This document shows positions 1 through 12,870 of a stretch of DNA of 64,000 bases, piece after piece (the stretch's first letter is position 1; every line of letters begins with the position of its first letter). The stretch covers positions 11,020,857 through 11,084,856 of the forward strand of contig CM053331.1 of the NCBI GenBank assembly GCA_028583605.1. The letters are read 5' to 3'. The position numbers and the translations under genes are program-made. Below the pieces are notes generated by a model, which saw only the letters and a program-made list of their open reading frames with translations, ran no database searches and was not told the DNA's origin. The DNA comes from Dastarcus helophoroides. Its lineage: Eukaryota; Arthropoda; Insecta; Coleoptera; Bothrideridae.

Positions 1-480
1 GTAGTAGGTGGCATTAATAGTACGACGTCCATGCAGAAAATCGACGTGCGCAACAGCGTTAATCTTGTTTGCAGTCACACTGTTTCAAGGACGACGCATA
101 TGACGTTCATTTTCAAATTAGGGTCGTACTTCCAAAATTTTTGTGCCATTCATACACTGGAATTTTCTTCAAACAAGTATCTCCAAACTGTGTCTTTAAT
201 CTACGAAGAATTTTGGCGGACTCTACATCTTCATCGGCAAGAAAGAGAAGTAATAATAATTCGCTGCGCAACGTGAGGAGGAACCTCTTGCTCACTCTTT
301 GTAATTATAACTGATGAACGGCGAGAACGGAATTCGCTTAAATGCATGTCACGTGATATCCCCACCTAATATGTCTATGAATATGCGCATACTTCCGACG
401 CCCTCATGGCGACATGATAGAAATTGAGGTCCATATTTGATTTACCTTCGTACCAGAAAAAATATCCCAATTATAAATCT
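1..480. other. unassigned sequence, no gene recognised
   Basis: This stretch is less AT-rich than what follows. Short overlapping open frames occur on both strands (for example 31-276 plus and 113-295 minus), but none has a recognisable domain and they overlap one another, as expected by chance. I see no repeat boundary here. Confidence 0.5.
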
Positions 481-2080
481 TTTTAGTTTCAGTGTGAACA
501 GAAATTAAAAAATCAAACAATTTAAGTAAAATACATTTTAAAAATATTTAAAATTGAAAATTGATTTCTTGAAATATTTTATTTTTTTACTAAACCTGAT
601 TTGGCAGCTAAAATTTACCCTTTGAGCACGAAATTTCAGCTTATTTTATTTATAATTTATAAATTGTACTAACAATAAATACAAGATATTAAAAATTCCA
701 CAATTTATCTTTAAATATTTGCTATGACCGGACCTGGTTTCGCTTTTTAGCATCGTCGTCTTATTTTATAATAGAAATTTTAATTTTGGTCTTGAAAGTT
801 CAGGTTTTTCTTTAAATTTACACATTTAAGTAAGTGACCAAAGTGAAAATTTGAAGATGAAAGTAAAACTTTCGAGATTAATTTCAAACTCACGAGATTG
901 AAAATTTAATTTTAAATGTCTAAACTTTTTTTTAATAACTTGATGCGACCCTAAAATTAGAAAAAAAAGGTCGAAACTCAAACAAAAAACCAAAAGGAAT
1001 TTATTTACAATAACCTTTATTTTGTAAGTGCAAGTTTCATTCCCCAAATTTTTATTTTCAATTAAAAATTTTACATTTTCTACCTCAAAAATATATACCT
1101 ATGTACATTTTTTTATCCAAAATGTTCGCTATTTCGAGATCACACTTAAAATTTCAATAACAAAGTCAAAATTTTTAAATTTAGGTCAAATTAAACTTCT
1201 CGAAATTTATACCTTTTAATATAGGTACTTTTAAAGATAACAGGTATTTAATGAATTAAGTTTTCGTCAAAATGGATTTTTTCTTAAATCGAGTTTTTTC
1301 CTTCAATCTGCATTAATTTCAAACTTTTCGCATTTTTACCTATTTTTAAGCCTTTTATCCATATTTTAACCGACTAAAGCAGAAATATTGAATTTTGAAG
1401 TTTATAAAAGGTTTACAATAAAATATCTTCGAAATTTCTACAAAAAAATCAAAAATTTTTGTTTTAAAAGAAAAACGTATAAATTAAAATACATGAAAAA
1501 TTTGAAGAACATTATTTTGGAAATTTGGATTTTTCGAAGTTTTGAAATTTTTTCTTATAACTGTAAGGTAACACTTCAAACTGTTTCTCGAAATACCGAC
1601 TTTTCCTTCAAAATTTCAAATGCTACTTTTAAATCAGTATTCCAATAAAGTTTCTGGTCTAGTCGAAGTATTTCCATGTAAAACTTCCACGGAAACGTAA
1701 AAATTTTAACTTTAAATTCAAAACTTCAAGTTTGTTTCTGGAATAATTGAATGCAGTTCAAGGAAAAACTAGTTAATAGAAGAGCGGAATCCCCAGATTT
1801 ATTAGATTAGAAAAATTGAGCCTTATACCAAAAATTGACAAGAAGATCAGATCCTTGAAGAGCATTTGAGCGGTAAAACTCAAAGACAAAAGACTAAATT
1901 TACGAAATAAATTCTCGAATTTAAACTCTAAATTTTAAGAAAAAATTACAGATATATGGAGAAAAATTTGAAATTGATTTAAAAAAAATCGGGTTTTCAG
2001 AAAGCATACTAAATTTAAATAAAATAAAATGGAAAATTTCTAAGAAAGGCTAAATTAGAAATGAAATCAAATTATTTTTA
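481..2080. repeat. AT-rich degenerate array
   Basis: Low-complexity DNA built from short words such as AAAATTT, TCAAAATTT and GAAATTT, with mixed strand polarity. The small open frames inside encode Phe/Lys/Asn/Ile-rich peptides and are by-products of composition. It resembles the longer arrays at 6.2-9.6, 35.9-37.5, 40.6-43 and 57.2-59.4 kb. Embedded at 721-760 is a degenerate hammerhead-like module, listed separately. Confidence 0.6.
721..760 (-). ncRNA. degenerate hammerhead-like module (Penelope-type)
   Basis: Read on the minus strand, a GACGA core remnant is followed by U, a 3-bp stem II (GCU/AGC, AAAA loop), the invariant GAAA, a CCAGG segment with UC, then CGGUC. This matches the layout of the better copy at 60,977-61,013: stem I, CUGANGA-like core, an extra U, short stem II, GAAA, tiny stem III, GUC-type cleavage triplet, stem I. 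The 5' side of the core is mutated, so catalysis is unlikely. Minimal hammerheads of this shape are known from Penelope-like retroelements; assignment here is inference. Confidence 0.45.
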
Positions 2081-2640
2081 GTTTTTTATAAATTATTATA
2101 GATACTCCAGCTTGTGCTCTTTCGTGTTTATCTACTCCTGTGTATAAATGAATAGTCTTTGGTGTTTTCTACTTCGTTTCCTTTTTTCTTTGTTTCTAAG
2201 ATGATCGTTATGTCAATGTTACGTTGGACAGATTGTAAGATAACTTCTTTCTGTTTATTTATTATACCTTGTACGTTCGATATACCTAAATTCAGAGTCC
2301 ATTTTTGTTTCTATTTCCATTTACCATTATACCCGTTCAATATCTGGGAAGTGTTTCTAATGGGTTTTTTAGCGTTCTTAGAATTTTTTCGAATGCAAGG
2401 TTGCTGGCCTTACGATTCACCCCCTATCCCTGGAGGGCCGTCCAGTTTTTTTTTCACGGTGGGTATTTTATTTCCCCAGTACCGTCCGACCTAGCTGGTT
2501 TTCAGGGTCAACGAGCTTCCCCCGAGCTTCCCCCAATTCCAATGGAGACGCACCCGATGGAGGTAACTGGCAAACCCGCACAAGGCTTCGAATTTAAGGA
2601 TCGACATTTTCCTAATAATTACAACCCAAATAGAAAATTA
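2076..2640 (-). pseudogene. 5' part of an RTE-like LINE (endonuclease domain start)
   Basis: On the minus strand a segment near 2,420-2,340 reads LAFEKILRTLKNPLETLPRY. An uninterrupted stretch at about 2,304-2,131 then reads WTLNLGISNVQGIINK, followed by an ILETKKKG block. After a stop and frameshift, VDKHERAQAGVSIIIYKK follows at about 2,140-2,080. The order (N-V-x-G-xx-N-K start, E-T-K-K-K-G block, then 'SGVxKxxRAxAGV') is that of the apurinic endonuclease domain at the N-terminus of RTE-type LINE polyproteins, where the Glu of ETK is catalytic. The catalytic His/Asp part and the whole RT are missing; the copy stops at the AT-rich array. The plus-strand open frames over this region are shadows. 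Confidence 0.65.
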
Positions 2641-2649
2641 AATTAATCT

Positions 2650-3480
2650 TTGGCCTCCTTTTCTCCTTTTTAACCGTTACTTTAGGATATTGTTTATCAT
2701 TCAAAAATGTAGTCATCGACTTTAAGAAACTCCACCCATAAAAAGGTGCGTAGAGTGCAATCAATAAAATAATTAAATAAAGGAAATACATTTTTTGTGT
2801 AAATATTTCCCAGAAAGCTGCACTAGACACTTTACTTGCCAACTTAAGCAAAGAAAATGTAAAAATTAAATTACAACCAAGCATTTAATCTCTTGAGTCA
2901 TTCGAAATGTTGCTCCAAGTACGTCCTTTGTTCGAGAAAATAGCTATAACCCCACGAATAGCGCCACCCTATATAACGCTATTTCATTCCTAGGGGCTTG
3001 GGCAATGAGAAGTGCACTTGGGAGAGTTTTTATTTTCGACAAATGCATCCACAAGAACGTAGCTAATAAACAGTGGCAGCGAGGAAATGAATTCGTCGGA
3101 TAAGCTGGTGTATGCACAGAGGGTAGCTCAAGCCGCCACTTGATCCTACGCAATTTGAAAGTTTCTGCTTGAATATACGAGAGTTACCGTTGCCAATTAT
3201 TTTTAGATTAGCCTTGTTTTATTAATGGCAATTGCGCTCAAATCCGATTCTATTTTTTACTTCTACAACTGGTTTCGTTAATAACATTCGGCTAGACCCC
3301 CAATGTCAGTAGCGAAAACGTCTATTTATTCAAAAATAAAAAAAAATAGATACCCTGAACATTTTTGATTCAAGATGATTATTCTCTTTATCATTTTATA
3401 AGTGTATCTATTTCGATTTAATTTATTTATTAGGAAATACATTATCGAAGGTAATTACGAAATAGTATATTGCGGAGTTT
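2650..3480. other. unassigned sequence, no gene recognised
   Basis: No domain is recognisable on either strand. Open frames at 2,612-2,884 and 2,944-3,153 (minus) are short and match no family I know. No terminal repeats seen. Confidence 0.45.
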
Positions 3481-3499
3481 GCCAAAGTACGTGCATTAC

Positions 3500-3765
3500 A
3501 CTTACCTAAGTGCCTGTTTTTTTCGAATTGTTGATGGTTGTCGGATTTATGAAGAAAAAAAGAAGACTCGTCGGTAAACAAAGCGTGATTTCAAGAATGT
3601 TAGTTGGTTTCACACGTTTTTTTCATAGATTGACAAAACTTATAACGTTTGCCAAGATCGCCGGATGTCTTGTCTTTAAAGAGTTTCATCAGAAACCAGT
3701 AGCCTTGTGGATGATGGACCTAAATGCAAAGTATCTACAATTCTCAATGAAATCGCTGTGTATTA
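3500..3765 (-). pseudogene. mariner-like transposase fragment
   Basis: Minus-strand reading gives MKLFKDKTSGDLGKRYKFCQ and then, after two stops, NHALFTDESSFFLHKSDNHQ. The pattern 'R-x-x-F-C-x-x-M ... F-L-N-x-x-L-F-T-D-E-S-S-F ... H-x-x-x-N' is the region around the first catalytic Asp (in FTDES) of mariner/Tc1-type DDE transposases. Two in-frame stops and the absence of the second Asp region show a dead fragment of under 100 codons. The plus-strand frame 3,510-3,827 is its antisense shadow. Confidence 0.5.
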
Positions 3766-3829
3766 ACTTCGGCAGGTTGGTCATTGATAAAATGATTATC
3801 GATAAATTTAAACGTTTATTGTTATAACA

Positions 3830-5410
3830 ATTTTATGTTCTCTATCTCCTGACATCTTACTTCGGTAGTTATGTCCTCAGGAGAACGCTCCCAATAAACA
3901 CATTTGTCATTTTATTGTTCATAAAAAGCTTGCCTGATATTAATGGCCAACTAATGAGACCTATTCGTAAAAAAATGTTTATTGTCTCCCATAAAGCTAC
4001 AAAAACACGGCACTTTATGTGGTTTATGTACAGTCAATAAAGGGACAATAGAGATGTTCCCGATATTACCGTAGCTGTAATATTATCGACTCGCTGCCGT
4101 GCGTTGTACCGTGGAAAAGCGGGCGCTCATTCGACCTATTCATTTTTGGGTCAATGGAGATGATTGAACGGCATAAACACCGCAATCCGATGAGCAAATT
4201 CGCTCCGATTTTTCGAGTTATTCCGCAACAGTCGAAACCGAAACTTCAGTATGCACTTAACCCAAACACGATCCGCTCTACCGTCATAAATGGGATCCTG
4301 GAAAACAACATATGCATTGCATTAGCCGCCACTTTTCTCAGGAGTCGGGATGCGTCGGTCTAGTCTTGGAGCAGCCGTTGTTGGTCGCGTGCTTTTGAAA
4401 AGGATTTAGATTGTACAATATACATTAACGGGATTAACGTTCTAGCGAAACCTTTTAAATTTGCATTTTTTAAGAATACCTTTTCATTTCATTGTAGCTG
4501 ACAAGCTTCGAGACTTTTCCTGCGTAATTTTTGCCCACACTGGTAGGTAATTGGTGTCTTCTTTAGACCAAAGAAGATTTACCTTTTGGTTTGGACTTAA
4601 TTATGAGTCAGAGTGCTTTAGTGTCTTCTTTAGTATTTCAACACTTATTTATATTGAAAGTACGAAAACTAAGGCTTGAAGTTCGAGGTTACTATATTCG
4701 TGCTTAACCAACTCTTTTCCCAGGAATGTCATTCTGATTTTTTATTTTTTTTTTTTTTTTTTGATTAGCTATGAATATGTAGTTTATTTTATAAGCGAAA
4801 CTGAAAAGTCCAGTAACAACCTGGAAAAACTGACTTTTAAAAATTGAATTACTTTGATTGTAGTGTGGTATAGTAGGTTAGAAATCACCTAATTCTCATA
4901 TTAGTTGCATTGAACAATTTGACAATTTTATGCCTTCAGATATAAACATCCATAGCTATAATAGTTCGAAAAATACTCATTAAATAGGTACTAGAGACCT
5001 GCACGAGTCAGTAAAAATATAATCGGATTGAAATCGCCGATTACTTTTCCGAAGGATTCAATTGGGGGACTGGCATCGTTAGCATCGTGGCATCGCTGCA
5101 TCAAGGCATCGTACCGAATATACTCATTTGTAATCGTGAAGTTATATTATTGTTTTCATTTTAATGTTGCGCGTTACAAGTTAACACTTCTCAAAAATTT
5201 ATACTTTCTACACTTTATATTTTGGATACGTAATTTAAAGAATTTTGTGTTATTAACAAATATTTGTTTTCTATAATTTTTCTCCAAAACGATTGTAATG
5301 ATTTTTATGAAATCTGGAAAATAGGGACCTCTAAGGTCATGAAAAAAGTGTACATAGTTGCAATTTTGGTAAAAGTTCAGGATCCTTATTTGTTGAGGAC
5401 AGCTTACATT
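3830..5410. other. mostly unassigned; T-run and GCATCG cluster
   Basis: No confident gene. A frame at 4,154-4,363 (plus) contains NPNTIRSTV, which faintly resembles the helix-turn-helix linker of mariner transposases; I give this about one in four. A T-run lies at 4,740-4,762. At about 5,070-5,115 the word GCATCG/GCATCGT recurs several times within 45 bases, a decayed short tandem repeat. Confidence 0.35.
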
Positions 5411-5413
5411 CAT

Positions 5414-6165
5414 ATACCCTTATAGCGCCCCAGAGTTGACTCCTGTCCTAAGCAAATTGTTCACACTCTCTTACAGCAAAGGTGTATCCTCTAACATCTG
5501 GATATCTGCTAAGGTACAGCCTGTCCCTAAAAAGGGAAAAAGGAATCTGGCTAACAACTATCGCTTTATATCTTTGTTACCCGTTATATCTAAAGTGATG
5601 GAAAAGGTTATCAACATCGAGATTTTCAAATATCTGAAGGAAAATAGAAGCATCTCCGACAGGCAACACGGTTTTAGGCAACAAGCTGGCGATCTACTGG
5701 CATATGTTACTTATATCTGTAACTTAGCCATGGAAAAACATCATGGTGAGGCTAGGATTGTGGCATTTGATATCTCAAAAGCTTTCGACAGTGTCTGGCA
5801 CCGATCTCTTCTCGTCAAATTAACATCTTTTGGTCGATTTTCTCGCTGGCAGATCTCTTCAGCTCGTCGTCGATGACATCTCATCCGAGACATTTGCGAT
5901 TAACGCGGGTGACCTCGGGGGTCTCTTCTGTCTCCTACACTATTTCTGTTACACATTAACGATCTCTTAGCTTCAACAATCCTATATACAACTACACAGA
6001 TGATAGTAACCTTGTGTCATCTTTTTTCTCCGACAAACCATTATTTATCGCTGCTCGATCGTCTAAGAAAACAGCAGATACAGACGATTAATCGAAATCT
6101 CGAGATTATTTTGGACTGGGGTAAGAACAATTTGGTCGACTTTAACGCTTCAAAAAAAATTTGAA
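5414..6165 (+). pseudogene. CR1/Jockey-type LINE reverse transcriptase fragment
   Basis: The first 146 codons (from Met at 5,436) carry RT fingers/palm motifs: KVQPVPKKGK, then NNYRFISLLPVISKVMEKVI (fingers), HGFRQQ, and FDISKAFDSVWHRSLLVKL holding the first catalytic palm Asp. After a frameshift near 5,870, other frames continue with FAINAG, a damaged GVPQGSLLSP-type motif, INDLL and a YTDDSNLVSSFFSD segment (the YADD box). NNLVDFNAS follows near 6,130 and ends at the AT-rich array. The 5' endonuclease part and the 3' end are missing. The same family lies at 21,951-22,925 on the minus strand. Non-functional. Confidence 0.85.
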
Positions 6166-9100
6166 AAATAGATATTTTTTGGACCCAGAAAAATTAATTG
6201 ATTAATGATTAATGCCGATTAAGTAAAAGTTCATTATTTTCATAATAATATTTTTCATGGATGTTCCATATTTTTATTAAATATGACGAAATTTGTCGCA
6301 AAGGAACTTTTTTCTCCAAAACGGTTCATTAATTTTGATTAAACCTATCAGTATTTTCGGGTTTTTTTGGGCAAGAAAACGACTTAGGGAGAGGTATTTT
6401 CGTTAGAAAAATCGACATCAGCATCATAATTTTTTTTGATGATTTTATAATTACTGTTAAATGATTCATAATATACGTTTTTCTCGTGATTCTATCGTTT
6501 CAGAGAAATTTTTAAAATGTACGAAATTTTGTTCACGATATTTTTACTTAAATAGCACCAATCTGATGGTTTTCTGGCCTCAAAAACCACCATTAAAGAA
6601 GTTTAATCGAAGCTGATAGAGTAGTTTTGTGCAAAAAAAATATTATTCACGTGGATTTTTTTTAAATTTTTTAAATAAAAGTTCAGTTTAATATACAAAA
6701 GTCAAAACTTCGAGAAAATTTTTAATTTATTTTGATATTTGTCTAAAGAAGGGACATTTTAATATGTTTCAAGTACATACGTAAAATTTTAAAAGATAGT
6801 CACAATTTTCAGTAAAATATTAAATCGAAAATTTGAAAGCCAATTTCCAAAAAAGCGAGAATTTAAAAAAGTCGAAAATTTGAAAGAGTCGACATTTAAA
6901 AGTCTAAATTTTTAAAGGATAAATAATTTTCAAAATCGGTTTCAATTTCAAAAAATTTCAACATTTAAAACAAATCAAATAGTCGAAATTCTCAAAAAAA
7001 GTTGAAACTTGAAGAATTTTCAATCAACTTTTCGAAAAATATAAATTTTTTAAGTCAGTTTATTAAAAAAATACAAAATTTTCAGGAAATTCAACTTTTT
7101 TTGGGATACACAATAAATTTCAAAATTTTCGAAAGAGTCGAAATTCGAAAAATTTTTAAGTAAAGTCAAAATTGTTGATTAGAGAAGGTTGGTTTTGTGT
7201 TTTTCACTTGTGTCGGCAATCTCGAAGACTGCGCAATTTATTTTTATTTATTTTTTCCTTCAAATTTTGACTTAAAACTCAAAATCTACGTTTTTTGAAC
7301 TAAAAATTGGGTTTGAAGATTAAGATTTTCAAAAAAGTAGACATGTCGAGATTACAGTTCAAAATTTTCACTTTAATCTCAAATATTTATAAAACATACT
7401 CGAATTTTCGATAAAAATTCAAGGTTAAGCTCCGGATTTGAAGAAAAAGTTGAAGTCTCGGAAAAAACTAAACTTTATAAAAATGAAATTTGGTTTAAAC
7501 GTAAGTTTTGGAAAATAAATGAATTTAAAAAGGTGGAAAGATTTTGCAAAATAAATAAAAATTTTGAAAAACTTAGAAAATTTTATAAAATGTCAATTTT
7601 GAAAAATATTGAAATTTTCATACAAAATTAAAATTTTCAAAAAAATTCAGATTTTTCAAGAGTCGAAATTTTGAAAAAATTCCTTTTAAAAAAGGCAAAA
7701 TTGTTTAAATATTCCAAATTTACACAAATAAGAATTGTCAACATAAGCGAGGTTTTGAGAAATGATCGAATTTTAAAAATTTTGGCCGAAGAATTCAAAA
7801 TTAAAGAATAAAAATTTTCAAAAAATTTTAAAATTTTCGAAAAATTGAAATTTTAACACACGAAGCTTAAATAAAAATTTGATTATTCGAAAAATTGGAA
7901 AAATATTAAGATTTTTATAAAAATTAAATATTTTCAATAAAAAGGTTTCCAAAAACTTGGAAATTCGGAAAATTCAATATTCTAGAAAGAGTTACAATTA
8001 TGAAATATTATGAAAAATTTTAACACCAAATTTTAAAAATGATTTAAAAATCTCGAAGTGTCCATAAAAAACGTGAACTTTTTGAAGTCGTACTAATTTA
8101 ATTTAAAAATAACTTATAATTTTGAACAAAATAAAGATTTTGAGAAAAGGTTGAAATTTTGAAAATTAGTTAACATTTTAAAAAAGGTTAAAATTTTGAA
8201 ATAAGGACGAATATTGAAAAATTCAGAATTCTATAGAAAAATTCGAAAAGTTCAAAATATGCTGATATCTTTAAAAAAATTAAAAATCTTATTTTACAAA
8301 CCAAAAACCGAAAAGTCGTTTTAATTTAAATAAAAAAATTAATTCTGAAAGTTAGGATTTTCAAAGAATAAAAAAATTGAAATTTTGAGAAATAGCTGCA
8401 AATTTCAAAAACCAGTGAAATTTTGACAGAATTTTGGGATTTCAAAAAACCCAAATTTTCAAGAAAGGTAAATTTTTCAAATAAAATCAAGATTCTCAAA
8501 AAATTAATCGACTATTAAAAAAAACGCTAAAATTTTCAAAAAAAGGAGTTTTTATCAAAAAGCGAAATGGTCAGAAAATTGAAATTTTAAAGAAACTAAA
8601 TGTTGAAAGAAGAAACTTAAATCTTGAAATTATCATAAAAAAAATTAGATTTTAAAAAACACTCAAAGTTTTTAAAAAGTTCGACTAGATTTTTTCAAAA
8701 TGCTATATTTTAAAAAAGTCGAAATTTTAAAAAAAAGTGTTGAGAAAATATCGAATTTGAAAATTTTTCAAGTGTTACTAACTTTCAAAAAGAAAAGTCA
8801 AAATGTTTAGTAGAATTCAATTTTTTTAAGATACGAAGTTATCAAAAAAAAAAGTTTAGAAAAATCAAAATTTTATAAAACAAACGAATTCTGGTAAAAT
8901 ATCAAAATTTTTAATAATCGAAATTTTGAAAAATATCGAGATCTTCATGAAACGTTAAAATTTTCAATAAGAAGTTAAGATTTTCAAAATAGTGCATATT
9001 TTGAAAAATTCGAAGTTTAAAAAAAATTGAAAACCAATGATTAGGTTTGAAGATTAAAATAAGGCTTTACACTAAAAAAATGTCAGCTTTCGAGAAAAAC

Positions 9101-9640
9101 CTAAAATTTATAAAAATAAAATTTGGAAATTTGGTGCAATACAAAATTTTACGAAAAATTTCGAGATTTTGAGAAAAATCTGAAATTACAAAAATATGCA
9201 ATTTTCAAGTAAATCACGGCACAGGTATTCACAGCTATTTTTGACTTAAAAATTAACGACTTCTAGAAAATTTGTAATTTGGAATTTGGAGTCGAAATTT
9301 TGAGAACTGTGTTTTGGTTTTGATTTGGAAATTTTTGTTTTTGATTCGAAAATTGATCTATTTCCAAAAATGTCCATCTTTTTTTTCTGAAAATTTCGAC
9401 TTTTTTTTATTAGTTTTGATTTAAAAGGCGAAATATAAAAATTAAAATTCTAAAATTGTTAATTTAGGGAAAAAGAGTTCTCTTAAAGGAACTGAGAATA
9501 TGAACTTTAAACTAGAAATTTTGGTAAAGGTCAGAACTTTCTTTTTAACCAAAAATTTAAAATAACCAATAGCAAATAAATAATAAATATTTGTAAATTT
9601 AAAAACGAATTTTTAACAAATGTAGTTAATGTTTTCACGT
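6166..9640 (+). repeat. long AT-rich degenerate array, A-polarised
   Basis: About 3.5 kb of short, never exact repeats of a word like GTCGAAATTTTGAAAAA or TCAAAATTTTCAAAAA, with spacing of about 18-30 bases. Up to about 9,230 the plus strand is consistently A-rich; from about 9,340 to 9,430 the polarity flips to TTTTTCGACTTTTT. No coding potential or terminal repeats could be found. It starts at the broken end of the LINE fragment. Confidence 0.7.
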
Positions 9641-12600
9641 TTGCAAAGTTAATAATCGAAAAACATTTCTTAAAATGTTCTTATTTTTTCAAAATTTGGC
9701 CTTTTTTATAGATTGCGAAATTAAAAAAGCTAAAGAGTGCACCTTCAGAAAATTTTATTGTATACCCGCGACATACAAATTTGGCATCAATTTGTTAAAT
9801 GTGCAGTGCTGCCATCGGGTGACTATTTACGAAATTGTGTTGTCATATGTCTTATCAATTCAATCCAGCAGATGGCGCTAATTCTGTGGCGGTGCAATGC
9901 ATCGATTTTTCAAAAGTCGCTTATAAACTGAACGATGTATCGATTACCAACGATGTTGAAACATTGATGTTTACCAACGATACATCGATATTTTTAAAAC
10001 ATTGAACTATCGTTTGCATTTCTATGTAGCTCTAGGCCACAGGGTTTAAGAGAAGCGTGACTTATGAGTCATAATGACATAGAAAATGAAAGTAAGTGAT
10101 CACTACAACAAGATGGCGGAAACTAAAAACAGTCAAAACCCTTAGTACCGAAGGCAATTTCAAAAAGTCACTATACTTATATGAGAAGTAACATTGGACG
10201 TATCAAATGAAGGAACGTAACGCACAGAACATATTGGTAGCAACGAAAAGCATTAGTAGCGTACGGCATTACAAAAAAGAAGTTATTACCTAATTGTGTT
10301 TAAACAAAACCACCTCGCTTCATGCTTCGCGGCGAAGTTACACCCTCTTAAAACATTTATATTCAGCTGCATTTCATCAGCAATGGCTCACGATCCAGAA
10401 TCCCCTTGTTTATCTACTAGACTCTGCAATTCATGAAATTACTCATTAGAATAATGGCCAAATAGACTATTGGTATAATCTGTTGACGATGCTCTAAAGC
10501 TAAACTCTTATTTTATTCTAATATCATGCAATTTCACCAAGTGGGGGTTAAAAAACATCATTTAATTATTTGCAAAACTATTTTTAAGCGTACTGTTTTT
10601 ATGTTCCCTCTCAGTCTTATTCCTGTTAATAAACATTAGAAATGCACGACATTTCTTAACATTCATAACATCTAACTCAAGAAAAATAAATTCCAGAAAT
10701 TCACATTTATTAAAATCATGCCAAAATTTACCTAATCACCAGAATAAAAATATTCAGCATGCAGGAACGTGAAAATTAATCTTTTAATAATCCCGGAAAT
10801 ATTGCCTTTGCTTGTTTGTACAAACATCATATCGCGAATTAAAACATCCATTGCCGGTTTTAAATGCGAAAAGAGGACCCTTCAATAACAGGGATTTTGA
10901 TAACCTCTTTTTAATTACTTTCTTTATAACGCAATGAAAGGGATTCTTGAAACCATTTCATCGAAGTTGAAAGGTGCCCGATAACATTTTTATTTAGAAA
11001 ATCAGAAAACCTGTTTTCAATAACTTCATTTCCTGGATTATTGGGATCATTGAATTAATGAATGCAGAGACCGAACGGATCGGGATTAATCTTTGCCGGA
11101 AAACAAACACCTTCGGAAAGGTTTGGAAGAGTGGTTATTAAAGAAACATCATCTCGATATTAATAGGATATTAAAATGTTATATTTGAACGAATCAAATT
11201 AAACTCATTATACTGGTTTTATTTCAATTTTTCCAACCAATCTTATATTTAGTAATTCATTTTAAATTTGCTTCTAGGATTTTTAATCGGCAAAATACCG
11301 GGTCTGCAAATGAAAGTTCATTAAGTAGAGATAATAGAAATTTGGAAGCACAATTTCTCCTGTTTGGCAGCCTTAGGGTTAATAATTTTCCTTCGCCTTA
11401 CACTTACTTAAATGCCGTTTATAATACTGCATATATCTCATCTGATCCCATCAACTGCATTTCAGCTTGTTAAAACAAAATGGTGGCACCTAAACTTGGC
11501 AAATTTATTTTACAACCTTTTAAAACAAAAACTTAATGAAAAAGGTATTTTGTGTTCATTACTCAAGTTTCCTGAGATGCATTTAGTCATAAAGCTATAG
11601 TGCACTAAAGTGGCATTATTTTCAACAAAGTTCGCCGAAGTGCTTCATTTGGACAAAGTTAATAAGGTCATAAAAAGCCGTTTTACAGGTTATGAGCTAT
11701 GATATGGGAAATGCTTGCCAATTATTTAATAGATGCGGATGCCACACCGTTTTATTTATTCAAGGAGGTGGAAATTGAACTATTACTCGTTTATAAAGCT
11801 GACACCTGTTTTAGGTATTCAATAATTGGAGCATATCACAGAGAAAACTAAAAGCTGCAATTAAAAACTACTTTATTTCAATTGAGAAGATTTTATAACC
11901 TACAACTGATAAAAATTATTATTTTCTAAATTGTGTTACAAAGTAACATTGCTCTGTAAGATATGGCAATAGCTCTTCCTTGTAATAAAATTCGTCACTA
12001 CGTTTCTCATAAAAGAGTTTATATCAACGATTCGGCTTCTCTATTAGTCAAGAAAAAAATTTATTACGTTTTTGCTTCATCGCTTTATGGAACAATATAA
12101 AATTCGCTTATGCGCCTTAAGTGACAATTTATGCAAAGAGTAGAAGAAATAATATCATAAGGGAGTAGATACATCCATAAATCATGCGACTCGGGTCATA
12201 AGAACCACTAATGAAAAATGTGAGCGGTAGCCTTTAAAACAGTATTTCTTTGTAACTTTTATGCCAAGTTAAAATGTAAATGTCCCCGTGTAATAAAGCA
12301 AACTGGTGTATATTTTATATGAAAGCCTTGTTTTTATCTTTTATTTCCGATCTTGTTGTATTCCACTGAAATATATAATTCATCAGCACCTCATGATGTG
12401 TACGGTCATGAAAATACTAGTTAAGATTTGTAAGGTTCAGAAGATTTTTTTAAACGATTTTGTCAAATAATTTTGCTTTACAGATAAACAAAATGGATCT
12501 AAATTTGTCAATATTTTAAGGAACATTTTTGTTCAATTTATTCGATGAAATAATTAAATACGAAATAAAAATATTATTAGGCTAATACGACCCCTAAAAA

Positions 12601-12655
12601 AATATTCTCGCTGCGCTAAGATTGACCCCATTTTATTAGTTCTACTTTATATTAG
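9641..12655. other. mostly unique sequence; hAT-like ATCGAT cluster at 9,890-10,010
   Basis: Frames at 9,675-9,931 and 11,412-11,600 are short and unrecognised. Between 9,890 and 10,010 the words ATCGAT, CGATGTATCGAT and CGATACATCGAT recur in both orientations, like subterminal motifs of hAT-type elements, but no end pair could be fixed. From about 10,300 to 12,300 the sequence is non-repetitive, with balanced composition near 10,830-11,170. This could be conserved non-coding DNA, but that cannot be told from one sequence. Confidence 0.4.
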
Positions 12656-12659
12656 CTGT

Positions 12660-12870
12660 TAAGGTAGTTCACGGCAACTGCTTTTCTACGTTTTCTTTAA
12701 ATTTCTGTCAAATGTTGCATACACCTGTAAAATTAAGAGTCGTGCCGGAACCGAAGTCGAAATATTTAATGTCAAACCTATGGTTTTTAAGACGTAACGT
12801 CTAGAATTTTTTCGCAGTGAAACCTTTCTCTAGATTTTGATAAAAAAATAATAGTTTATGTAGGGTGATA
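12660..12870 (+). repeat. direct repeat copy A
   Basis: Shares a series of words in the same order with 16,638-16,840: TAAGGT, an AATTT-C/A-T block, ATGTTGCATA/ATGCTACGAA, ACACCTGTAAAATTA/TATACCTGCAAAATTA, then ATTTAATGTCAAACC/ATTCAATGTCAAACT and a GGTTTTTAA block. Similarity continues more weakly with TTTCGATGCTTTATT at about 12,957. The pair flanks the hAT-like composite. It is diverged, so it is an old duplication rather than a TSD. Confidence 0.5.

Noticed and set aside
2159..2646. Plus-strand overlapping frames rich in Phe and Pro as a secreted or membrane protein
   Set aside because: The minus strand carries endonuclease-domain motifs of an RTE-like LINE; the plus frames are antisense shadows.
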